A DNA stretch of 64,000 nucleotides from Micromonospora luteifusca (GTDB taxonomy: Bacteria; Actinomycetota; Actinomycetes; Mycobacteriales; Micromonosporaceae). The notes under the pieces were generated by a model. That model was not told where the DNA came from. It did no database searches and saw only the letters and a program-made list of their open reading frames with translations. The stretch spans positions 744,001 to 808,000 of the forward strand of contig NZ_JAFBBP010000001.1 in NCBI RefSeq assembly GCF_016907275.1. The letters are read 5' to 3'. Numbering within the stretch: position 1 is the stretch's first letter; every line of letters begins with the position of its first letter. Position numbers and translations under genes: made by a program. Positions 52,894 through 60,610 of the stretch are shown here, piece after piece.

Positions 52894-53417
52894 TTTGATC
52901 CTCCGGTCGGGAAGTTGACTCCCTCTCGACGCGATCGGGCTGGGGAAAGTTCAGAACGGTCGCCTGTCGGGAACATCACAGGTCAGGCGACCGGTGCCAC
53001 GAGGCCACGAACGCGCGTCGGAGACAGCGGCGCTCGTCGACACAACGCCCGTCCAGCGGACGACAGAGCAATGGCCACCGACCCCTGTGGAGGCCGGTGC
53101 CATCGCCGTCAGGTAAGCGGCCACGTCAGATCCCACCCAGCCGACGAGCACGGCCAGGTCGGCGTCGAGGGTCGCTTCACCTCCCGGTAAGGGCTCCTGG
53201 ACGTGTCCCGACCGGTTGTTGTCTCGGCTGAGGGCCGGTCAGCACGCGATGTTGTCCGCACGACGGCGCCTCGATTCGCTGGGCGATGTCCCAGGTTGGC
53301 CAAGACGATGCCGGTGACGTTTTGCTGAAACCCCACCGCTGGCGATGTCCTCAACCAGCGCCCCTTGGGGAAGCGGCAAAGTCGGAGATCAAGCAAGAGC
53401 AGAGGCCCGCAGGCCTA
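52894..53417. other. Intergenic, nothing supported
   Basis: 524 bases between two minus-strand genes. Open frames on both strands lack ribosome binding sites and recognisable content. The base composition falls towards the lower-GC region that follows. Confidence 0.5.
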
Positions 53418-54267
53418 TCAGTGAACGGCCGAGCCGCCTCCCTGCGACGCCAGGTAATCATCAATGCGCTTGCCACGGCTCCAGAGTTGGTCGAAAAACT
53501 TCCGCCACCGGGCTTGAAATTCGGCATTTTCGGCGCTCAGGCCGCTTATTTCCTGAGTCCTGAGTACTCATTCCAGAGAAAGTTATGAAGGTCGTCCGAC
53601 CGTCGATCAAAGCCATATTGATATTGTCGGCATCAACGCTCCAAGGAATGATCTTCGCTTCATAGGCAAGGATCTCGGCCGTCTCGGCGTAATGATCCTT
53701 GAGCCACCTCACAAATGGGATCTTCGGCGCACCGTCCTGCGTCGGGACTCCAATCACTCGCAACACGCGACGGTCACCGAGCTCAGCCCACTTCAGGAGC
53801 TCAGCAAAGTATTTCCTGGCGGCTTCGTTCGCGTATCGGGTGGGTGGAAGCTCTCGAATATACGTGACGCAGATTTCGTTCTTCGCTAATTCAAGGTGGC
53901 TCGTGAGTGCCGAATAGAACGCTTGAGTGGTGTCAAAGTATCTGACTGTCAGAGACTGCGGGGAGCCTTCCATTCTGTCAGATGAGGAAGAGATCGGCGA
54001 TTCGACGTCGGCTGAGAAGATTGCCAGCCGAAGCCCAAGGAAGCGCTTCACCTCGTCGTCGCCGCCGCCCAGACCTCGAACTATCTCCTCCAGCAACTGC
54101 ACCTCTGGAACCTGACCACCCTTCAGAACCCGATCCACGGTGCCACGACCCCGGTTGATCGAACTCGCCAGCGTGCTCACACTCCGCACCCGAGACTCGT
54201 GGAAGAGCTGCGTCAGCGAAGCCGCCAGACGCCTCTGAGCTTCCCCGTCCTGGCTCCGAAGGGTCAT
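53418..54267 (-). pseudogene. HTH regulator with C-terminal effector-like domain, frameshifted
   Basis: From ATG 54267 the frame reads an XRE-like helix-turn-helix (~20-60: VSTLASSINRGRGTVDRVLKG) and a domain with VRYFDTTQAFYSALTSHLELAKNEICVTYIRELPP and MALIDGRTTFITFSGMS, reminiscent of phospholipase-D-like folds that read a signal or bind nucleic acid. At about 53545-53560 the frame breaks; the true C terminus continues in another frame as SGLSAENAEFQARWRKFFDQ and ends at 53418. The shift may be a real inactivation or a sequencing error. Base composition is lower in GC than its neighbours. Confidence 0.6.
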
Positions 54268-54638
54268 GGCGCTCGCCCCATCCGTGATCCTGCCCATCGA
54301 TGAACACGCTTTGCCGATCTTGAACAGATTTGCACGATTTTGCTCTCCGTTCATCGTACTCGAACATGCACAGTGACGCCATTTCACACTTTTGATATCT
54401 CATCTTCGATCTTCGATGCACAAAGTCTGATGCTTCATTGCCTAGGTGCACTTTCTACCGGCATCGGTGCCGAAAAGATGGCCCCCTACCCGTTCTTCGT
54501 GTTTGCTGAGGAGCAACAAGCGAAGGGGGCGGCCATGTAAGCGCCAGAATCTCAGAGGACCTACCTAGATGAAGCAGAAGCCGCTGCTGCCCCGGCAAGA
54601 GACAAGCAACGGCTTCGACTAACGAGAGGTTTGCACCC
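54268..54638. other. Low-GC control region
   Basis: 371 bases, visibly richer in A and T than the rest of the window, between the HTH gene (minus) and two small genes (plus). An imperfect inverted repeat, GGCCCCCT...AGGGGGCGGCC, lies near 54480-54535 and GAAGCCG...CGGCTTC near 54580-54620. No gene is supported. Confidence 0.5.
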
Positions 54639-54860
54639 ATGCTCGTCAAGCTCACGATACAGCGTCGACTCGGACTCTGGGAGTTTCTCGCGGTCCTTGT
54701 GACGGGCCTCCTACTCATCATCACTGTGGTGACCCGAGATCCCGATTGGCTCACCTCCGTTGCTGCGGCATTGATTGCCGCGGCGGCCGCTCATACCAAA
54801 CGGAAGCCGGCTGGCCGACGACGCCGACCTACCTCTGGACAGTCTGACGAGGACATTTAG
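54639..54860 (+). CDS. Small membrane protein, plasmid-like
   Basis: 73 residues, ATG with GAGAGG 8 bases upstream. Two hydrophobic segments (FLAVLVTGLLLIITVV and WLTSVAAALIAAAAA) followed by a basic tail. Small proteins of this form are frequent in actinomycete integrative elements and plasmids. Function unknown. Confidence 0.65.
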   Translation: MLVKLTIQRRLGLWEFLAVLVTGLLLIITVVTRDPDWLTSVAAALIAAAAAHTKRKPAGRRRRPTSGQSDEDI

Positions 54861-54886
54861 CAGAAATCAACAACAAGGGGATCATG

Positions 54887-55063
54887 ATGGAGCCTCCCAC
54901 CAGCCAGTCAACCCTGATCTGCACCGCCTGTCGGACCACGAAGGCCCTACGACGTTTGCCTATGTTCAACTGTTTGGGCCCCTGCACTTCCGAGATGGTG
55001 CTGGTATGCCCGAACTGCGAGGAGAGGCTGGCTAGAGAGTCCCTCGCCGAAGGGCTTGAATGA
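54887..55063 (+). CDS. Zinc-ribbon-like small protein
   Basis: 58 residues, ATG 54887 (or 54884) with AAGGGG 6 bases upstream. Cys pairs CTAC (~13-16) and CPNC (~44-47) with a further CLGPC between them suggest a zinc ribbon. Same orientation as the small membrane protein, 26 bases after it, probably one operon. Confidence 0.55.
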   Translation: MEPPTSQSTLICTACRTTKALRRLPMFNCLGPCTSEMVLVCPNCEERLARESLAEGLE

Positions 55064-55173
55064 TCGAATCTGAGCGGCGCATCGCGATTCCGCGCGTGCG
55101 CCGCTCGGCATCCGTTGCCCTGAGGTGAGCACCTTCCCAGCCACCGGCAGCCGCTCTCCGCCGCCCGCTTCGG

Positions 55174-56367
55174 TCAATCGGCCGCGTCGAGCAACAGCCT
55201 GGCGGCCCACGCCGCGCCATCGGTGCGGATCGTGCCGGCGACGGCGGTCGCCCGTGTCCGGGTCTCGGGATCGAGGGCCGCTCTCAGTGCGGCCGACAGC
55301 GACTCGGCGGTCGGGGTCGGACCGGCGTGCGCCGCGCCGATGCCCAGGTCGGCGACCCGGCCGGCCCAGTACGGCTGGTCAGTCGCCAGGGGCACCACCA
55401 CCTGCGGCGCACCGGCCCGGGCCGCCGTCGTCAGGGTCCCCGCGCCCCCGTGGTGCACCACAGCGGCCACTCGGCGGAACAACGCCTGCTGGTTGACCTC
55501 GCCCACGACGAAGCAGTCCTCGGCGTCATCAACCGGAGCCAGCCCGGCCCAGCCCCGCCCGACCAGTACACGGTGCCCCTGCGCCCGGATCGCCTCGATG
55601 GCCACGGCGGCGATGCCCCGCGGGGCGCGCATGCTGCCGAAGCCGACGTACACCGGGGGCGCGCCGACGTCCAGGAACGCGACCAGGTCGGCCGGCAGCG
55701 GGCGTTCGTCGGGCAGGATCCACGCGCCGGTCTGCACCACGTCGAGGTCCGCCGTCTCCCGCCACGGGCCCAGGATCGGGTCCGCCGCGAGCCACGGCCG
55801 GTCGGTCAGCACGTGGTCGCGGATCTTGTCCACCGGAGGCAGGCCGACCGACGCCCGGTGGGTGTTGATCGGCTCGCCGAACATCGCGTCATAGGTCCGC
55901 GCCTCCAGCCGCCACAGTGTCCGGTTGTCCGTCACCCCCCTCGGAGACGGCCGGCCCCAGGGCCACGGCGGGTGATGCGGCGACGGCAGCCCGATCGGGC
56001 AGAAGGACACGTACGCGTACCGGATGCCCAGCTTCTCGGCCACCGACGGCGCCACGAAGAGCACCATGCCGGCAGCCACGAGCAGGTCGCATCCCTCGGC
56101 CGCCGCCGCGATCGTCTCGAACTGCGTGGCCATCATCTCGGCCACGGCATGCGAGGCGTCCGCCGCCGACGATGGTCGCACCAACGAGCGCCAGGGCTGG
56201 CCGATCGTCACCAGCGGGACGCCGACGCCAGCCAGCAACTCGACGAACTCCTCGTCCGGGGGTGCGCACACCCGTACCTCGGCGCCGAGTTCCCGCAACC
56301 GCACCGCGAGTCCCACGATCGGTTCGACGTCCCCGCGTGACCCGTATGTCGACAACAACACGCGCAC
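55174..56367 (-). CDS. GT1 macrolide/glycopeptide-type glycosyltransferase
   Basis: 397 residues, GTG 56367 with GGGAG 6 bases upstream; longer frames are rejected since the family starts RVLLSTYGSRGDVEP. N-terminal acceptor domain, then the nucleotide-sugar domain with PPVYVGFGSMRAP and the family signature VVHHGGAGTLTTAARAGAPQVVVPLATDQPYWA. It would transfer a sugar from a UDP- or dTDP-sugar to a small molecule. Whether it decorates the cluster product 30 kb away is unknown. Confidence 0.92.
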   Translation of the reverse strand: MRVLLSTYGSRGDVEPIVGLAVRLRELGAEVRVCAPPDEEFVELLAGVGVPLVTIGQPWRSLVRPSSAADASHAVAEMMATQFETIAAAAEGCDLLVAAGMVLFVAPSVAEKLGIRYAYVSFCPIGLPSPHHPPWPWGRPSPRGVTDNRTLWRLEARTYDAMFGEPINTHRASVGLPPVDKIRDHVLTDRPWLAADPILGPWRETADLDVVQTGAWILPDERPLPADLVAFLDVGAPPVYVGFGSMRAPRGIAAVAIEAIRAQGHRVLVGRGWAGLAPVDDAEDCFVVGEVNQQALFRRVAAVVHHGGAGTLTTAARAGAPQVVVPLATDQPYWAGRVADLGIGAAHAGPTPTAESLSAALRAALDPETRTRATAVAGTIRTDGAAWAARLLLDAAD

Positions 56368-56634
56368 TTCGCGTCTCCCGTTTCCGTAGGTGCCGCCCTC
56401 GGTCAGCGATTCTGCGACACCGATCGGATTCCGGCGCAAGTCCCAGGGCGGGGACGCCGGACGCATCGCCATAGCTCTCTATAACGACAACGGAACTTCC
56501 CCTGACATCGACAGAGTCGGTATCAGTTGAGCAACCCCCGGTTCACGCACAGGTAACGATTGGTAGATTCTCAGCCGTGTCTACGGCGAAACGGTTCGCT
56601 TTTCTCGACCACGGGCAAGGGCTCAGGGAGTAGC

Positions 56635-57408
56635 GTGCCCAACGATCCCATCACAGACATCCGCGATCCGCGCCATCCGCTCCTGCACGGAACACCGGAG
56701 CTGGGACGTTCCCTCCAACCACCGGCCTGGGCCGGCATCACCGGCCTGGCGGTCGTCATCCTCCTCGCCGCGATCGCCATTCCGCCGCTGATCTCCCGCG
56801 GCAAAGACCAGCGGCCCGACGGGTCCCAGGCGCGACCGCCCACCGCTACCGCCCTGCCCACCGCTACCGCCCCGGCGGCCTCGACGCCACCGACCGGCGG
56901 CCCCTCCTCCCACGTCGGCCCGAGCGCGACAGTGGGCGGCGCGCCGCCGATCGCGACACCGGATCGTGGTACCCCGAGATCAGGGAAGGGCTCGCCGAGC
57001 CCGTCGAGGACCACATCACCCAAGGCGAACCCGCCGGCCCGTTTCACGCCGGTCACCGTCCAGGCCGAGAACCCCGCCAACAGCCTCAGCGAGGGTGCCC
57101 TCCCCGTCTCGTGCGACACCTGCGACGGTGGAGCCCGCGTACGCTACCTCGGCAAGGTCACCGTCTACCTCGACACCAACCTGGCCGGCACCCGAACCGT
57201 CACCGTCACCTACGAGATCGACGGCAACCGGCGGATCAAGGTAGCGATCAACGACGCGGCACCCATCACCTTCAACACCAGCGGCACCGACTGGGAACAG
57301 CCGAAGACCTTCTCCTTCGTCGCCTCGATCCCCGCCGGGCGCACCGCCATCACCTTCTACAACGACGAGGGTAGCTCCCCCGACATCGACAAAGTCACTG
57401 TCAGCTGA
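56635..57408 (+). CDS. Membrane-anchored protein with CBM35-like domain
   Basis: 257 residues, GTG with CAGGGAG in front. One membrane segment (~36-58), a long Pro/Ser/Thr-rich spacer, and a C-terminal beta-sandwich (~140-257) with VQAENPANSLSEGA, CDTCDGGARVRYLG and TAITFYNDEGSSPDIDKV, which is CBM35/6-like. It ends 11 bases before a histidine kinase gene, so it may bind a glycan ligand sensed by that kinase. Confidence 0.75.
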   Translation: MPNDPITDIRDPRHPLLHGTPELGRSLQPPAWAGITGLAVVILLAAIAIPPLISRGKDQRPDGSQARPPTATALPTATAPAASTPPTGGPSSHVGPSATVGGAPPIATPDRGTPRSGKGSPSPSRTTSPKANPPARFTPVTVQAENPANSLSEGALPVSCDTCDGGARVRYLGKVTVYLDTNLAGTRTVTVTYEIDGNRRIKVAINDAAPITFNTSGTDWEQPKTFSFVASIPAGRTAITFYNDEGSSPDIDKVTVS

Positions 57409-57419
57409 TTGGCCGATCG

Positions 57420-58628
57420 ATGAGCTGGTTTGTCGCGTACGCCGCCGTGTCCCGGGCGTTGCTGCTCGGGCGGCTCACCCTGACGTTCGCCGCGGTCGGT
57501 GTCGGTGTGGGACTGGTCGACGACTTCTGGCAGAGCCTCGGCTCGCTGGCCGTCGTCGCCGGGACCACGATGGTTCAGCTCACGGTGCTGAGCCGGTGGC
57601 CGACGGCGATCCGGTGGCGGTTGTGCGTCATCGCCGTCGACGCCGTTCCGATGATCGGTGTGCTGCTGCTCAGCCGTGGTGGGGTCGCCTACTTCTGCTA
57701 TGCGGCCGGCCACGCCGCGCTGGCCGGCGCGTTGCTCGGCGTACGCGGGCTGCCGCTCTGGATCGCCGACGCGGGGCTCGGCCTGGCCGTGGCCATGGAG
57801 CTGCTCCGGGCCGGCGGCAGGGAGGCCGCCACGTCCATCGCGGCCCCGTTCATGCTCGCCTTTCCGATGATCGACATCGTTTGCGGGATCGCCGCCGCCG
57901 TCGTGACCGCTGCGCTGGCGAGATACATCGACACGTCGGTGGCGGCGGTGACCGCCGTCCAGCACTCGACGGCCGCGTCGGAACGTACCCGGCTGGCCCG
58001 GGAGCTGCACGACTCGGTGGCGAAGACGCTGCGCGGGGTCTCCTTCGCCGCGGTCGCGTTGCCGTCCCTGCTGCGCCGCCAGCCGGACCTTGCCGAACAA
58101 CTCGCCGCCACCGTCTCGCTGGGGGCGGACACCGCCGTACGCGAGGCCCGCGAGCTGCTGTCCGGGTTGCGCCGGGACGCGCCGGACCGACCGTTCTCGG
58201 ACGTCGTCCGGGGCATCTGCCGGGCCTGGTCGAGCAGCGCCGGCATCCCGGTGCGGGTCACGGCCACAGCGGTCAACCCGCCGGTGGCGGTCCGGTACGA
58301 ACTCACCCAGATTCTGAACGAGGCGCTGCAGAACGTGGCTCGGCACGCACGTGCCAGCCAGGTGTGGGTTGACCTCAACCAGCCGGATGGGCATGTGGAA
58401 CTCACCATCCGGGACAACGGCTCGGGGTTCACGGTGCCTGGTGAGTTGACCGAGCTCTCCGCCTCCGGCAACTTCGGAGTCATCGGGATGACCGAGCGCG
58501 CCCAGGCCGTCGGTGGCACCCTGCGCGTCGATTCGTCCGCCGGGGCGGGCACCAGGCTCGTGACCCGGGTGCCACTGACGGCTGTGGACCCGGCGGCCAG
58601 CCGCTACGGACAGGCGGTCTTTCCGTGA
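57420..58628 (+). CDS. Sensor histidine kinase (NarX/DesK type)
   Basis: 402 residues. About five to six membrane segments (~10-185), dimerisation helix with ARELHDSVAKTLRGVSF, and HATPase motifs LNEALQNVARHARAS and DNGSGF plus a G-rich GNFGVIGMTERAQAVGG. Its stop overlaps the response regulator start (GTGA). With the CBM35-like gene it forms a three-gene operon. Confidence 0.92.
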   Translation: MSWFVAYAAVSRALLLGRLTLTFAAVGVGVGLVDDFWQSLGSLAVVAGTTMVQLTVLSRWPTAIRWRLCVIAVDAVPMIGVLLLSRGGVAYFCYAAGHAALAGALLGVRGLPLWIADAGLGLAVAMELLRAGGREAATSIAAPFMLAFPMIDIVCGIAAAVVTAALARYIDTSVAAVTAVQHSTAASERTRLARELHDSVAKTLRGVSFAAVALPSLLRRQPDLAEQLAATVSLGADTAVREARELLSGLRRDAPDRPFSDVVRGICRAWSSSAGIPVRVTATAVNPPVAVRYELTQILNEALQNVARHARASQVWVDLNQPDGHVELTIRDNGSGFTVPGELTELSASGNFGVIGMTERAQAVGGTLRVDSSAGAGTRLVTRVPLTAVDPAASRYGQAVFP

Positions 58629-59284
58629 TCGACGTCCTGATCGTCGACGACAACCCGATCGTCCGGGTCGCCATTCGCGGCTACCTCGCCGGTATCGAGG
58701 ACATGCGGGTGGTCGGCGAAGCCCCCGACGGGCGGACCGCCGTGACCATGGCACGACGGCTGTGCCCGAACGTGACCCTGCTTGACCATCGCATGCCGAT
58801 CGCCGACGGGCTGAGCGTCGTCACCCAACTCTCCGAACACACCGCCGCGCTCGTGCTGACCAGCGACACCGCCGACGAACTCATCGCCGCGATGCTGCGC
58901 GGCGGCGCCAGCGGCTACCTCGTGCACGGCGAGTTCGATCCGCCCGAGTTGGTCCGCGCGATCCGCGCGGTGGCGTCCGGTCAGGGTTGGCTGTCGTCCC
59001 GGGGCGCCTCGGTCACCATCGCCGCCCTGCGGGACCAGGCGGCCCGCGAGCGGGACCAGGCCAGTCAAGTGGACCAGCTACGCCTGGTACGGCAAGGGTT
59101 CGGCCTGACGCGGCGGGAACAGGACGTCATCGAGCTGCTGTGCGCCGGCCACTCGAACGCCGCGATCGGCCGGCGCCTGCTGCTGACGGAGAAGACGGTC
59201 AAGAACCACCTGCATCACATCTTCACCAAGCTTCGGGCCACCAACCGGACGGAGGCGGTCCTGCGCTGGTCGGGCCGACAGTAG
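58625..59284 (+). CDS. NarL/LuxR-family response regulator
   Basis: 219 residues, GTG overlapping the kinase stop. Receiver with Asp pair in VDDNPI, phospho-acceptor Asp in LLDHRMP, and LuxR helix-turn-helix (LTRREQDVIELLCAGHSNAAIGRRLLLTEKTVKNHL). The conserved receiver Lys position reads His (GYLVHGEF), unusual but not always fatal to phosphorylation. Confidence 0.92.
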   Translation: MIDVLIVDDNPIVRVAIRGYLAGIEDMRVVGEAPDGRTAVTMARRLCPNVTLLDHRMPIADGLSVVTQLSEHTAALVLTSDTADELIAAMLRGGASGYLVHGEFDPPELVRAIRAVASGQGWLSSRGASVTIAALRDQAARERDQASQVDQLRLVRQGFGLTRREQDVIELLCAGHSNAAIGRRLLLTEKTVKNHLHHIFTKLRATNRTEAVLRWSGRQ

Positions 59285-59489
59285 CCGTCCGGGTTCCGGC
59301 AACAGGCGCCCGGGTCCGGCGGCAGCCGCCCCGCGACGGCGCCGCCCGTGGCTACGGGCGGTACACCGGCGAGGAGCGACCAGTCGGCTGAACGCGCGGC
59401 CTACCGCCGTCGTTGTGTTGACCGTCAACGGTTTCAACAGGACGGGAAACGGCACCGGATGGCACACGCATGAACGGCGGGTCGTCGTG

Positions 59490-59966
59490 ATGACGAACAA
59501 GCGCAGCGACAATGGACATCCGTTTGTCTCGGCAACCCCCACGATCAGCGTGTTACTGGTGCATCCGAGGCCGACCGAGCGGGCGGCCATCCGTGCCGTG
59601 CTCGACACCGACGATCGGGTACACGTGGTGGCATGCACCGGTGACGGCGGCGAGGCGCTGGCCCTGGCTCGCCAGCTACGGCCGACCGTGACGCTGCTCG
59701 ACGACCGGGTTCCCGCGCCCGACAGCATGGATCTCGTGGGCTCGCTGGCCCAGCGTTCGCTGGTGATCGCGATGACGAGCGTGACCGAGCACGGCGCGAT
59801 AACCGCGAAGCTGTGCGCGCCCGTCCGGGGCTGCCTCGTCTACGGCCACTTCGAGCCCGCCGACCTGTTGGGTGCCGTACGCGCTGTCGCGAGTGGGCTG
59901 GCCTGGCTGTCACCCGTGGCGGTGGCGGCCGTCATCTGTTCGCTCCGCGTGCCCGCCGTGTCGTAG
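59490..59966 (+). CDS. Stand-alone degenerate receiver domain
   Basis: 158 residues, ATG 59490. It aligns with the receiver of the regulator at 58625 (VLLVHPRPTERAAIRAVL; LRPTVTLLDDRVPAPD; GCLVYGHFEPADLLGAVRAVASGLAWLS) but the acidic pair is replaced by HP and the domain ends without a helix-turn-helix. The acceptor Asp is kept. It looks like a duplicated and truncated partner, possibly a modulator of its neighbour. The ribosome binding site is weak. Confidence 0.75.
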   Translation: MTNKRSDNGHPFVSATPTISVLLVHPRPTERAAIRAVLDTDDRVHVVACTGDGGEALALARQLRPTVTLLDDRVPAPDSMDLVGSLAQRSLVIAMTSVTEHGAITAKLCAPVRGCLVYGHFEPADLLGAVRAVASGLAWLSPVAVAAVICSLRVPAVS

Positions 59967-59975
59967 AACGTCGCC

Positions 59976-60524
59976 TCACGACCGCGCGTCGGCCTCGGCG
60001 AGGATCCCGCGCGCCACGCGCAGCGCATAGAAGGAGCGCGAGCGTACGGTGCCCTCCGGGATGCCGATCCGCGCCGCGACCTCCGCCACCGACGCGTCAC
60101 GGTAGTAGAGCTCGACCAGCACGGTCCGGTGCTCGGGGGTCAGCTTGCGCAGGGTGGCATGCAGGGCGAGCCGGTCGGGAAGCGTCTCGAACGTGTCGTC
60201 CGGTGAGCTGGCCCAACTGACGTCCACCCCCAGGATCTCCGACTTGGCCTGGCGGGAGCGGGCCAGGTCGATCGCGAGGTGCCGGGCCACGATGAACAGC
60301 CACCGGCGGATCGTGGAGGTGTCGTCCGGCAGATCGTCCAGCTTGCGCCACGCCCGCAGCATCGTTTCCTGCAACAGGTCCTCCGCCGTTCCGGCCTGCC
60401 CGCGCGTCAGCCGGAGCAGGAAGTAGTACAGCGGTTGGGCGTTCGCCTGGAAGACCTCCAGCATGCGGCGCTCGAGGTGCGCTTCCCGGTCAAACCGGTC
60501 GGCTACGCACACGTCGCTCTTCAT
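59976..60524 (-). CDS. ECF-type sigma factor
   Basis: 182 residues, ATG with AAAGGCAAGG in front. Region 2 (LYYFLLRLTRGQAGTAEDLLQETMLRAWRKLDDL) and region 4 (LTPEHRTVLVELYYRDASVAEVAARIGIPEGTVRSR) are clear. No anti-sigma gene follows. The longer frame upstream overlaps the next gene and is a shadow. The unknown large protein gene lies 87 bases upstream, same strand. Confidence 0.92.
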   Translation of the reverse strand: MKSDVCVADRFDREAHLERRMLEVFQANAQPLYYFLLRLTRGQAGTAEDLLQETMLRAWRKLDDLPDDTSTIRRWLFIVARHLAIDLARSRQAKSEILGVDVSWASSPDDTFETLPDRLALHATLRKLTPEHRTVLVELYYRDASVAEVAARIGIPEGTVRSRSFYALRVARGILAEADARS

Positions 60525-60610
60525 CGCCTTGCCTTTCCTGCGTGGAGAAGCGCTTTGTCTCGCAACGGACGCTACTGACGCTCCACTCCGGAACTCCTGA
60601 GCCGAAAGAC

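Noticed and set aside
55174..56367. Glycosyltransferase as a tailoring enzyme of the thiopeptide cluster
   Set aside because: It is about 31 kb from the cluster with many unrelated genes between; no evidence of linkage.
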